Assembly: GCA_001936135.1 (NCBI GenBank)
Contig: CP012812.1
Span: 1,364,001 to 1,428,000 of the forward strand
Source: Saccharomycopsis fibuligera x Saccharomycopsis cf. fibuligera
Lineage: Eukaryota; Ascomycota; Saccharomycetes; Ascoideales; Saccharomycopsidaceae
Direction: 5' to 3'
DNA: 64,000 nt
Made by a program: the position numbers and the translations under genes. A model generated the notes under the pieces. The model was not told the DNA's origin. It was given only the letters and a program-made list of their open reading frames with translations, and did no database searches. This document shows positions 12,523 to 23,444 of this stretch, in pieces. The first letter of the stretch is position 1; each line of letters opens with the position of its first letter.

Positions 12523-15500
12523 ACTATGACTTAATGATTTAACGATGTTTTTATTCTCCTCACATTTTTTTATATCACTGGTTCTCTTCATTTCGGTTGA
12601 CTGTCAAATTTACTATCATGCATATCTTATACTTTTTTTTTCAACACATTGTTATAGACTTTTACAATTCTCCATAAAACTTCATTGAAGCGTTTCTAGA
12701 GGAAACGTTGGTTTTGTTTACATTTTTTATCTATCAATATTTATTTGTTTTTAGTTTTGCTCTTTTCATTTGGTTTTAGATTTCTCATCCATTTCGTTTC
12801 TACTAACAAGACCTGTCTTATTTAATAATTTTACACTTATTCATCTATTCATAATTGGTTTTATCTCATATTTTTTTTTCGGTAGTAAGCTCTTTCTCGT
12901 GCCCTTATCATCCAAGTAATTTTGTCAAACATGAAAACCGTCACCAGATCTAACCAGTTGAAGTAATTCTTCCACATGAATTACTTCAACTATACACATG
13001 GACCAAGCTTGTATGAATAAGCATGCTAAACTGTAGCATGTACACAGATTTTCACAGGCTTGTTTTTATCGAGGAAATTATAAAAAAGAGACTGTGCATA
13101 TAATCTTAGAAAAACAATCTCTGTGCCCTTCTCAAAAGAAAAAACTGCAAAGATTTATTCTGAATGCATCAATGTAATCTTCTTGAGTAGCTTTAGTCCC
13201 ATTTTCTATTGTTTTTCTTTCTTTTTATTTTTCTTTTTATTTTTTAATGACCCTGCGTTGAAACTATTTGTATTTAGTAATTAACCTCATCAGTACGAAT
13301 TTCAAAAGTAATTGCAAGGTTTGTTCTTAGCTGGATCCAGGTTGTAATTTCAGTGTTGTTTTTCTTAGCTGATTTTCCCCTTTCCCCGAGATACGAACTT
13401 TTATTTTTGTCATTAAATCTACAGATTTTTCCTCATGCTAGGGTGCCCCCAAAAGAGAAGTTCTTTGCAATAAAGTTTGAAAAACTAGGCGGTCTTAATG
13501 AATGGGTGCTGGATTGCAAGTGTGAGGCTCCGGGGAGAAATACTGTGGAATTGGAAACGGAAACTATGCTCCGATATCACGCTCGTTGGGCTCGGCCGAT
13601 CATCAGAGAGAATAATATGATTTCAAACCAAAAAGCTCACAACAACTTCTTGTGGATAAGAAACATAATCGGACAACCAAAATACAATTTAATGTACAGA
13701 CTAAAGGCTTCTGTGCCGGTGAATTAAAACTGCATTGGTCGATCACGGCGGAAAGGAATAATTGAGCATACGGCAATATATGGCATTAGCGAACGCACTC
13801 ACGAGCTAGTACCAATATTAGTCGCTAAAACTTAAAAGGACTTGCCTTATTTTTTTTTTTTTTTTTTTTTTTTCTGCTTACTTTTATTTTGGGGTTTCCA
13901 AAAGAGATGCAAAGAAATTAGCAGGTACAAAAAGATTCAGTTCCAAAAATATATGGGTAATTAGATGAACAGCTAATTTCCAAATTATTATCCTTAAAAG
14001 CTTTGTACATGTCCATAGTGAGTGTATTATGCATACATATAATAGCCAGTTATAAAAATTAATGATAAGCTTGTGAAATGTTTTCATTTATAAAGCGATG
14101 AGCATTGAGCTTCTGGAGCAGCGACACGACAACTGTTGAAACACGCAATGTTGTGTCATGGCATCCCTCGCTTTGTCAAAAGCAAACAGACTGCCTTTTT
14201 TTTCTCGTTAAGACGGCTGCCAGCATTAAAGTGACACATTAAGTCGAGACAGCTGGTATTCACATGAGCAACTTATGTAATGCAAAAAAAGGTACATAAA
14301 CACAAGACACGGGTCTCTTGATACGCAGAGCCAAAACGGCGCCGGTTTCAGATACTACTCAAATGACAGGCTAGCATCCCATTTTCTTTCTCTTTTAGCT
14401 TCAATTTATTCAAAAATAATTGTTAACAACAGCGAGCTAAATTACAATCCAAGAAATGAAATTCAGCATTCCCCAAGACAGAAATTGAAATCTAAAACTC
14501 AGTAGATTGAACAAAAATTACTAACTTTTGATTTACGGTTAACAATAATCGATGATCCGCATTGTTTGATTTTTTTGTCTTTTTTTTTTTTTTGTTTAGT
14601 GAGTATCTCTAAAGACTCATTTTCGAGTTTCTAAGATTCAAAGGGACAAAAAGAAAGAAAACAGGTAGCTTGCTAAGAATAGAGTCCGTCAAAAAATTGG
14701 TGTATATTGTTTCTAGCGCATATATACGCTCAAAAAAAAAAAAAAAAAAAAAAAAAGGAAAGTTGCCTTACTATTTACAACCATCATGGAATTTGAGAAA
14801 TCTCACTGAAAATCAGAATGTTGCTTCTAAAATAATCGTGAATCTTTCCTGGGTCGTCGATCAATCCCCAACGGATACCCAAACTCCAGCAAACAGCCCC
14901 AGTTAAAATCTGCATTTTGAGACATTATGCATACAACAGAACGGAATTGTTAACAATACAAGATGTCGTTAATATCATAATGAGATAACCTGCTCTCTGA
15001 AGTTTTCTTTTACTCTCTCAGATAGTGCGGTGCTTGCTAATTGCCTTTTGTCATGACTCCCAGAAGCCACATAAGCAGGATCTAACATGAAATTAGACAG
15101 GCATTAATAGCCTTTTAGCAGACAGAGCACCGAAAGTTTAGACTGTCTTCAAACCTGAAAACTATTGTGCTTTGAACAAACAAACTTGATGCAATTAGAG
15201 CATGATTAATAAACTACCATTTTTTTTTGTGTCTATATGTAGACACACATGCCTTTTTTGCAATAAGGGGATGGTACACTTCTGAGACCGTCAAAAAAGG
15301 TCAATTTCGGAGAATCCCGCGTGAAAAGTTGGCCGGAGATCCCGTATTGCTATCGCTTGCAATAAGACAGACCACTGCATCGAAGGGGCAAAACAACGCA
15401 TAATTAACTCCTAAGACAAAATTAAAAGAAATCAAAATTATGACTCTGAAATGCCTGGCAGACCTGTCTTTAGAAGTCTGGCGTCGGTATATTCTGTACT

Positions 15501-18052
15501 TAAACATATAGAACCTTGTACATCTATCTCACGAAATGGGAATCGGTGATGGTATTGTAATAAGTACACTCATATTTGGAATGTGTCATCTAGATGTCTA
15601 GCCATAAAGTGGCCTTATAATTTTACTTTTTGAACATCTATAATGCTAACAAATTGATTAATTAAATGCCTGTGACATGTATAACTTTCACTCACTTTAT
15701 GTCTCTCTTTAGATTGTTTATGTCTAATGGGCAGAAGCATGCCGCGGAGAGGCTCATACATTCTTTCTCATAAAAAATTTGTTAGCATATTTAGCATGCC
15801 TTATACATCAAATATCGGGTGATTGCTTCAATACTATAAGACAAAGCCGTAGCTTAGGGGGAAAGGTTTTTTTTTTTTTACTAAATGTCTCATGAGTCTT
15901 GGTTGTGGTATTCTAATTTTACGAGAATCCAAGACGCTGTCAACTTTCAATGCGTGTTGTTAGCTTTTTACCGAACTTCAGTTTTGCTCACTTAGTAACT
16001 ATGTACAATCTAACCATGTATCATCGTTAATATAGTCTTTACATATATAAGGGTCATGCTTTTTGTAAATTAACTATTCCTAACTTCTGAACCAAAAACA
16101 GGTCTTCTGATAAACTCAGGGTTATTCTAAATAAAAGAAACAGTAACAAAAACCTTTTTTTTTTTCCAGCAATGTAGATAGGCGTAAACTTAACGTTTCT
16201 GCTATCCTTTTTATTTTGGGAACCAGAAAATAAAAAAATAAATCGTTTCACAGAAATATCTTGTTAAAGTTTCGCTTAAAAGTGGCTCCAAACAGACCAA
16301 GAGCACGCAAAATAAAAGAAAAAAAAAAAAAAAAAAAAAGACAGAAATACTAGTTCTAAAGAATACACCCGTAAAATATCCGAGTATTGCGGTTCTTTTC
16401 ACTGGAAGCAAGTTACGGAGTTATGTCATCCAACCAAACACAACCTAGACTACCGCAATTGTATCTAGTTTTGCGCCCCAAGAATGCATGAAAAATAAAA
16501 GGCGACCAAAGAATATCAGTATAAGCAGAGCAATGATGTCTGTTATAGTCTCAAGTCGTCTAGACTATTACAACTCTGTTTTATGCAGAATTGTTTAACA
16601 TCAAAGGGGCTAACTTCTTCCCATTTTGCTCCTTGTCAATACTGTTAATTGGTGCATACTTCCTATAGCTATGCAGTCACCGGAGTAAATTTTAGTACTT
16701 GTTTTTCATCATTATAACCAATAAGTAAGTCTCAGATTTGAGCATACCGGCCATGCAGCAACCGTTCACATTTAAAGTTCATGTTTATACCGTTGTTTAT
16801 AGATATACATCTGCTGACTAGAGGTTGAACGCTTACATTCAGGGTGCAAAGTTAAAATTCGAAGATTTATTTTATGGTTCTATGAGGCATTATATTATGG
16901 CGTTTTTGTCTGCCCCAGATTCCCCCACCAAGCTTCACCACCCCACTACCATAAAAATTAATTAAAAGTAGAGTGTTCGTGTTTCAAAAAAAAAAAAAAA
17001 AAAAAGTGGCTAAAATAGGCCATAATAGCACTAAAAAAGATTGAGCAATAAAAATATTATTATTATTACTATTATTACTATTATTATTATTACTATTTTT
17101 TTTCTTTTTTTTTTTTTTTTGATCTTTTTTCAAATGCTAAAACATATTCGATTTAATGAAGCAGCACTTTTTCAAGTTAGCTTCAAAAAGTGCCTTAAGT
17201 AATAGTAGCAAGAACGGTAATGTCGTACGACGGTCTAACATGATTAATTATTGTGCCTACTGCGCGCATCAATAGCGAACGTGTCGATATACCGCCAAGT
17301 CCAAAAATCGGTAAAACTTTCCGCGACTAATTACTAGACACTAGATGCTAAAGACTGACTGTAGTATAGTTGTTTTTATAAATGAAACTCTGCTCTGCTT
17401 ATGCCACGCCATGAGAGTTGTCAAGTACATAATGGTTTGTTTGCGTGTATTCAATTAAGTATAGCAGATTTGGGTGTCTTGTAGCGTAGGACTACGACAT
17501 CAAGTTTTAACCATCACATATTAAGCGTAACATTTAAACTAAGAACAGTGTTTTAATTATCACTAGCTAGCAAAGTAGATAACAACCAAAAACGTACAGG
17601 GAACACTCGATATACCGAACTGGTCGTTGACTAATTGGTTGGTTAGTTTGTATTGCGCAGCTGTCAGTATTCTGTTAGTATTGTTGCTCCTCGCTAAAAG
17701 TATACAAATCTGAAAAACTGATTGATGATTAATGTAAGTGATTGATTAGCGACTAACTTGCATACATTTTAATTTAGTGTTTTCTTTGAATGTGAGAACA
17801 AGAGATAATTAAGAAGGATTGGTTTATACGGTGTTAGTCTACGAATAGTATAATTTTGAACACAGTAATAATAATTTTGAAAAAATAAGTGTGCAATTAA
17901 TTAATTAATAATTAATAGTTAATTAGCACTAATATAAAGTAAGTAGCTATACTAGTAATAGTTGTGATATTATATTGATCAGACTAGGCAAATAAAGCGA
18001 AAATGAATTTAGAAGAAAGAAAAAGAAAAAAAAAACAAAAAAAAACTGACAA
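12523..18052. other. 5.5-kb gene-poor region between homeodomain gene and BBC1
   Basis: Convergent gene ends border this stretch (homeodomain gene plus, BBC1 minus), so no coding-gene promoter is required here. I see no convincing coding gene; a 124-codon frame near 13353 starts only at GTG. Contents include a perfect 14-bp hairpin at 12956-12991, a smaller one at 13022-13040, a 13-bp near-perfect hairpin at 17164-17193, an ATT/ACT microsatellite near 17053-17095, and homopolymers T24 (13850-13873) and A25 (14732-14756). The length far exceeds normal 3' UTR needs, so an unannotated non-coding RNA or regulatory DNA is possible. Confidence 0.5.
12956..12991. repeat. Perfect 14-bp inverted repeat (hairpin)
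   Basis: Arms 12956-12969 (AGTTGAAGTAATTC) and 12978-12991 (GAATTACTTCAACT) are exact reverse complements around an 8-nt spacer. It lies about 430 bp after the homeodomain gene stop, so it may sit in a long 3' UTR or in a separate transcript. A second hairpin (CATGCTA / TAGCATG, 5-nt loop) follows at 13022-13040. Confidence 0.85.
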
Positions 18053-21000
18053 TCACCAACCGACAAAACTTCTACTAACTGGTCTAAACACCTTTATCGA
18101 TCCCGAAAGCAAATCCGTAATCTTGTAACTTACCGCCTTGACCTTATTCTTATTCTTTGGATCTTTCTCCAAAACTCTAAACTTTAATTTGTGATTATCA
18201 AATTCCGTAATTACCGCCACCAATGGCAAACTTACCCCAACTTCATAAACAATCTTTTGATGTAACTTATTGTGTCCTTGAAACTTGGCTTTAGCAATAC
18301 GTAAAACGTCACCCGGTTGAAATTCATCTACTTGATTGATATTCTTTTGTGATTCGTTAATGTATACCAATTTACCAAAACTTTCTAAACCAATAGGCGA
18401 TAAAATGTCAGGAATTTCTTGAAATAGTTTAGAAACGAAAGCATGTTGTGGTTCTTCTACCGAATGACCATTGTATTTTGCTGCAAGCTGGTACAATTTA
18501 AGCCCACTGTTGTCATCGTTAGTTCTGGATTGTGGTGCGGTTGGAGCAATATCAATGATTTGGAATGACACATTGCTAGTGTTGGCCTCATCGAATGTCA
18601 CAGTGATCAATTTTTGACGATAGTCAAACGCAAAAAGAATGTAAAAATCCTTGACGACCAAATTCACTCCCTTACGTTTTTGCAACTTGGATTCATCAAC
18701 TTCAAAAATCAATGTTTTGTTAACTTGGGCAAACAATGTAGGTGGAAGTTCATTTTTGAGCCACCAGTCAGGAGATTCATACACATCAATGTCATTATCA
18801 TTCGCCCCTGGGGTGACTTGGTGTGCATCGCGATTGTTATTGCTATTGTTAGTGGTACTTGCACTAAGAAGATTGCTTCTGGTTCTTTCCACTACATAGT
18901 CTCCGGATCTGTAACTGTCAATCGACGCTCTTCTGAAACTATCAATAGATTGACGACTATTGTTGAATATTGAATCGCGCTTGTTGCTCGATGAAGAAGG
19001 TGCACCACCACTACCGCGTTCCGCACTCTCTGGCAAAGTGTAAGACCTGCTAACTGGAGCAGGAACAGATGGTACAGGTGGAATAGGAGGAGCTGCGCTA
19101 GAAGGAGGTGCAGGAGCAGCATGTGATGGTGCTGACGGACGATGCTGCTGCTGCTGTTGTTGCTGTGAAGGTAATGAAGGCGGAGGAGCACTAGGAGCAG
19201 ATCCGGTGGTACTAGCATGGGCAATTCCTGGCACTGGTACAGGTGGAATAAAAGGTGGTGCCTGTGATGGAATCGGCGGAGGAGCACCCTTCGAAGTACT
19301 TGAAGTATTTGATGATCTTCTATTTATTGATGCATTGCTCAAGCCAGTAGATGTTTTCCGTACAGGAGAAATCTCCGCGTCATGTGGCACTTGACCTTGG
19401 TGCTGCTGGTGCTGCTCATCATTATGTTGAATTGGCAATTCAGTATCTTCATCACCTTCATAACCGGTGGTCTCACCATCAGAAGTAACTTTATTCTTAT
19501 CAATAGCTACTGGATGACCCTGTTGTTCAGCTTGTTGTTTAGCCTGCTTTGCAGAAGGATAATCAGAATAACTAGCATTCAAAAGCGGTTTCACTGTCTT
19601 TGCAAGAGAGGCAGCCGCAGTAGCTTGAGCAGCTTCACTGGTACCAGGTCTATCAGGGGTTTCGGAAGGTTCAACAGAGTTTTCGAGTTTATCTTCGTCA
19701 GTGATGGCTGGGATTTCTGTAGCTTCACTCTTTTTTGATTCTACAGCAAACAATGGAGCCCCTTCATTTGCGTCCCCAATGTTATCACCCTTATCAAATT
19801 CTCCTTCTTCATCTTTTTCTGAAGCACTGTTGAAACTTTCAGTATCTAATTCATCTTTTATTTCCGAAATGTTTGATGAAATATCGCTGTTTGATTTAAC
19901 CTCATTGGATTGCGACTTTGCCGTAGTATTTTGTTCGTGGTCTTCCTGTTCTTCCGTTTCCTTCGCCTGTGGAGGTACAGGGACTTCTTTCTTGGCAGTT
20001 GATGATGGTACAGCTTCATCAAGTTCAGAATCAGCAGCATTAAGAGCACTTCCAGGCGTAGGAATTCCAGGGATTGGAATTCCAGGCACAGGTGGTTGAT
20101 TTTGCCCTGTATTGAGACCAGGCAAAATAGGTATAGCCCTTGGAATTTCTTCATCTTCTTTTTCTTCATCTTCTTCTTCCTTATTGGCTCTATCATCCTT
20201 CTCTAATTTTGGCTTAGATATCAGCTTTTTCTTTGACGAAGATGCCGACTGACCAAATGGGTTCATTCCCATCATTCCAAACATGCCTGCGCCTCCAGAC
20301 AACTTGGCCATTCTTTCTCTAAGAGCACGTCTGCGAGCTTCCTCTGGATCTTCTTCTTCCTCTTCTTCCTCTTCTTCCTCTTCTTCCTCTTCTTTCTCTT
20401 CTTTCTCTTCTTCGATAGCTTTCTTAGCATCCTTGTTTTGGCTGGTTGCCTCGTTTTCAGTTTCTGGTTGTTCTTTGGCAGCTTCTTGACTTTGGTGTTT
20501 TTTAGCGTCTTCGGTAATCCCAGTTTCGTCTTTCACCCCTTGATCTCCGTTCAAAGTACTATCTTCTGCAACACCATCGCCATTATTCAGAGCATCTTCT
20601 GAGCTGCTTGATAGTTGTGGACGTGGTACTTCAGGAATGCCACCGGAAGGTATCGAAGGCACAGAAGGGGCTTCTTGAGATGGAGACGGCGCCGAAGCAG
20701 AATCAGAATTTGAAGGTAGAGAAGCAGTAGAAGTTGGAACTGAAGCTGGAGCTGGTGGTGTTTTTTTCTTTTTCTTTTCCAACTTTTTCTTAGCCAATGC
20801 TGCTTCTCTTTCCGCCTCTTCCTCTTGTCTTTTCCGTAATAACGCAATCCGCTCTTTAAGGCTTAATTTTGGTTGATCTTGTTCTTCTGACTCCACAGGA
20901 GCCACTGAACCAGTAGCAATGGCCGCAGATTCATCATCATCATTGGTGGCAGAAACAGCAGCAGAAACATTTGGTACTGATGGTTGAGAGGAAGAATGAG

Positions 21001-21820
21001 CTGAGGATGATGGTGAAATTGATGACGGAGGAGGAGGAGCAGCAGATTTCTTTCTCGAACCAAAACCGGATGGAATATACGAGGATTTTCCCGCGCCGTA
21101 AAATGGTTTCTTGACGTAAGATTCTTCTTTAGGTTTCTTTGTTGGTAATATTGGAGCAGCGTTTTGGTTATCAAATGCAGCAATTTTGTTAAAGAATGCA
21201 TTATTTTTCTTTGGTTTTGCTTGCACTGATGGTGCAGCAGGAGCTTCTTGCTGCAGTTCTGAAGACTCAATGGCAGTTTTTTCTTGAGAAGCTGAAGATA
21301 ATGGCTGAGATTTCTGTTGTGGAAGAGTAATATTGCTTTCAGAAGTATTTTTAGCTTCAGATTTTGGTTCTTCTATCTCTTTTTCTTTTTCAATTGACTG
21401 CTTAGACGAGGTCTCTTGCGATGGCAATGGATATTGCGATATTACATCAGGCTTCCCACTTTCTTCTTTTGCCTCTTCTTTTGCTCTTTCAACAGCATCC
21501 TCATCCTCTTTTTCAGATTCTTCTGGGGTCAGCTGCTCAACTTCATTCTTCTTCTCCTCTTCCTGCTCCGCAGACACAACCTTCTTAGGACGGGGTCTAT
21601 TAGCAGGAATAGCCGGTTCATTAATCACTTCAACAAAATTCTGCGGGAAGATGCCATTACGCACTTCGCCTGTTTTCGAATCAGTGTAGTTACCAGAATA
21701 CCATTCATCATCTTCAATTGAGGTCACAGTTATGGCTGTTTCCGCATTGAAATTCAAGTCATCAGGATAGTCTGAGTTGTAATCGTATAAGGCACGAACT
21801 CTGAATGGAACAGGAGGCAT
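18053..21820 (-). CDS. BBC1: SH3-domain actin cortical patch protein Bbc1
   Basis: Negative regulator of WASP/type I myosin-driven actin assembly at endocytic patches. 1255 aa, close to the usual length. An N-terminal SH3 domain at about residues 4-66 shows ALYDYNSDYPDDLNF, the DDEWYSGNY tryptophan block and GIFPQNFVEVI. The middle is long and disordered: acidic and Lys-rich with a poly-Glu run, then proline-rich stretches (PPIPPVP, PPVPGIPIPGIP) and a Gln run. The last about 230 residues (from about YESPDWWLKNELPP) form the conserved C-terminal domain typical of this family. It is divergent from EMC4, sharing a 439-bp promoter. Start ATG at 21820, directly before the SH3 fold. High confidence. 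Confidence 0.93.
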   Translation of the reverse strand: MPPVPFRVRALYDYNSDYPDDLNFNAETAITVTSIEDDEWYSGNYTDSKTGEVRNGIFPQNFVEVINEPAIPANRPRPKKVVSAEQEEEKKNEVEQLTPEESEKEDEDAVERAKEEAKEESGKPDVISQYPLPSQETSSKQSIEKEKEIEEPKSEAKNTSESNITLPQQKSQPLSSASQEKTAIESSELQQEAPAAPSVQAKPKKNNAFFNKIAAFDNQNAAPILPTKKPKEESYVKKPFYGAGKSSYIPSGFGSRKKSAAPPPPSSISPSSSAHSSSQPSVPNVSAAVSATNDDDESAAIATGSVAPVESEEQDQPKLSLKERIALLRKRQEEEAEREAALAKKKLEKKKKKTPPAPASVPTSTASLPSNSDSASAPSPSQEAPSVPSIPSGGIPEVPRPQLSSSSEDALNNGDGVAEDSTLNGDQGVKDETGITEDAKKHQSQEAAKEQPETENEATSQNKDAKKAIEEEKEEKEEEEEEEEEEEEEEDPEEARRRALRERMAKLSGGAGMFGMMGMNPFGQSASSSKKKLISKPKLEKDDRANKEEEDEEKEDEEIPRAIPILPGLNTGQNQPPVPGIPIPGIPTPGSALNAADSELDEAVPSSTAKKEVPVPPQAKETEEQEDHEQNTTAKSQSNEVKSNSDISSNISEIKDELDTESFNSASEKDEEGEFDKGDNIGDANEGAPLFAVESKKSEATEIPAITDEDKLENSVEPSETPDRPGTSEAAQATAAASLAKTVKPLLNASYSDYPSAKQAKQQAEQQGHPVAIDKNKVTSDGETTGYEGDEDTELPIQHNDEQHQQHQGQVPHDAEISPVRKTSTGLSNASINRRSSNTSSTSKGAPPPIPSQAPPFIPPVPVPGIAHASTTGSAPSAPPPSLPSQQQQQQQHRPSAPSHAAPAPPSSAAPPIPPVPSVPAPVSRSYTLPESAERGSGGAPSSSSNKRDSIFNNSRQSIDSFRRASIDSYRSGDYVVERTRSNLLSASTTNNSNNNRDAHQVTPGANDNDIDVYESPDWWLKNELPPTLFAQVNKTLIFEVDESKLQKRKGVNLVVKDFYILFAFDYRQKLITVTFDEANTSNVSFQIIDIAPTAPQSRTNDDNSGLKLYQLAAKYNGHSVEEPQHAFVSKLFQEIPDILSPIGLESFGKLVYINESQKNINQVDEFQPGDVLRIAKAKFQGHNKLHQKIVYEVGVSLPLVAVITEFDNHKLKFRVLEKDPKNKNKVKAVSYKITDLLSGSIKVFRPVSRSFVGW

Positions 21821-22259
21821 TGTTCAATGGTGTGGGTAGGAATTGACGACAATTAACCAAAAAAAAAAAAAAAATAAAATAAAATAAAAATAAAATGAAA
21901 ATAAAATAAACCAAAATAAGGTAAACTCAACTGCAGAATAAAGCAGTTTCTTAGTGTCAATTGTTACCAGGGCAAAGGAGATATGCGTGGATCTGTTATT
22001 GATTCGGCAAAGGTGGCATTGCACTCGTTTTGGTTCAAGTCATGAGCTCATCGCCAGCCGGTTGCGTAGGTCGGAGCGTGATATGGCACGTGACATCTCC
22101 GGACTTCCGACTGACAACAACCGACATTCAGCGATGATGATGATAGTGGTGGTGACAATAGTGAGGATGAGAATGAAGATGATAGTGATGAGGTTGATGT
22201 GGTAGATCCGATATAAATAGACATTATAACACGTACAATAGTAGCCGAACAACCCCACA
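21821..22259. promoter_or_regulatory. Divergent BBC1 / EMC4 promoter
   Basis: Contains a Cbf1-type E-box CACGTG at 22087-22092 within GCACGTGACAT, the same 11-mer seen in the RPL5 promoter. A TATAAATA at 22212-22219 lies 48 bp before the EMC4 ATG. An A/AAAAT-rich block at about 21860-21910 lies close to BBC1. Confidence 0.6.
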
Positions 22260-22879
22260 ATGTCCTGGTTTGAAGAGATCACCAATCCACCAATCTAGTA
22301 AGTCCCTCGCCTGTCTCTTTTATTTTATCACTGCGTCGTCAATACTAACAACCCGCCAGCAAAACGGTGCACGATATTAAGTCCCCGAAAGCCTTCAAAG
22401 AAAATACCACTCCAACTTTTCAGATAACAAAATCCAAAAGCAAATCATCATCCAACAACAGACAGCATATCCATGACCTCAAGATAAAGAAAGGCTGGGA
22501 AATGGCAATGGCTCCCATCAAGTCTCTCCCAATGACTTTATTCATGAACTATATGACAGGAAACTCATTGCAGATTATTTCCATCTCCATGACGTTGATG
22601 CTTTTCGTTAACCCAATAAAAGCAATTTTTAACATCAATGAACAGTTTGCCTTCTTAAATAGTGACGCTGATGATAGTAATAGTAATGGTGAACAAGGCG
22701 GTGGCTTGGGTACCGATGTGGTGATTATCAAGTTAGCATTTGTTGCAGCGCAAATCTTGGGGATTGCGGTGGGTATATGGAAGCTAAATAATATGGGTTT
22801 GATTCCTAACAGTACTAGTGACTGGTTGGCGTGGGAGTCTTATCCAAAGTTTGATGAGATTAGCTTGGGGATTTTTTGA
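22260..22879 (+). CDS. EMC4: ER membrane protein complex subunit 4 (one intron)
   Basis: Subunit of the ER membrane complex, which inserts tail-anchored and multipass proteins. The gene is split. Exon 1 is 22260-22297 (38 nt, MSWFEEITNPPI plus two bases). The intron is 22298-22359 (62 nt) with GTAAGT donor, TACTAAC branch point at 22343-22349 and a CAG acceptor. Exon 2 is 22360-22879. Joining restores phase and gives 185 aa. The body has the EMC4 (DUF1077) features: KKGWEMAMAPIKSLPM, then NYMTGNSLQIISISMTLML as the first membrane segment with NPIKAIF, a second hydrophobic segment around VIIKLAFVAAQILGIAVGIW, and KLNNMGLIPNSTSDWLAWE. Without the intron the frame begins only at a GTG, so a gene finder that ignores introns would lose the N-terminus. 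Confidence 0.93.
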
Positions 22880-23444
22880 TGCGCAGTATAATATCCTGTG
22901 TTTTCTAATAAAGAAATAAATTTCAATTTTTTGCTTGTGTGAAAGCTGTTATGGGAAGCTTTTTAAAGCTGTATTTTGCAATATTCAGTGTAGTCATGGA
23001 TAAGACTTGTGTAGTATTAGTTCCGATAAAAGCATATATTGACACTTAAAAATTCACTGTAAGTTTCTGTAAAACCTCAATACGCTTCATTAGAATTAAA
23101 AGTGATTGATATGCTCTCTTAGTGAGCTTGGGACGCATACTCCTACTATTGCTTACTTTGATGCAGCATCAAAGACACGCTTGGGAATGCTATCATTTAC
23201 GTGAACTATGCAAAGGACACAGAGACTAAAAAAATAGCAAAAAGTGGAACAGGTCAACGGTAACCACAAGAATGAGAACAAGAACAAGAACGAGAAAAAA
23301 TAGAAAAGCGATAACATGAAAAAGAAATAAGACAAAAACATTATTTGGTATAAAATAAAACGAATATATAGCTAATATAAAGAAAAGTCTAAGAGTAACA
23401 AACAAGCACAAGAAACCAACCTTAATAATCAATTGATTAATCAA
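22880..23444. other. Convergent intergenic region EMC4 / FMP42
   Basis: 565 bp between two gene 3' ends. AT-rich, with an alternating GAAC/AAGA-rich stretch at 23265-23330 and TTGATTAATCAATCAATT near the FMP42 stop. Nothing else is recognisable; it is likely 3' UTR and terminator sequence for both genes. Confidence 0.6.

Noticed and set aside
13353-13727. 124-codon plus-strand frame in the downstream desert
   Set aside because: It begins at GTG, its first ATG is deep inside, and the product has no recognisable domain.
4743-18052. Centromere with inverted repeats
   Set aside because: Gene-poor length would fit, but I saw no long inverted repeat and a regulator gene sits in the middle; not supported without CENP-A data.
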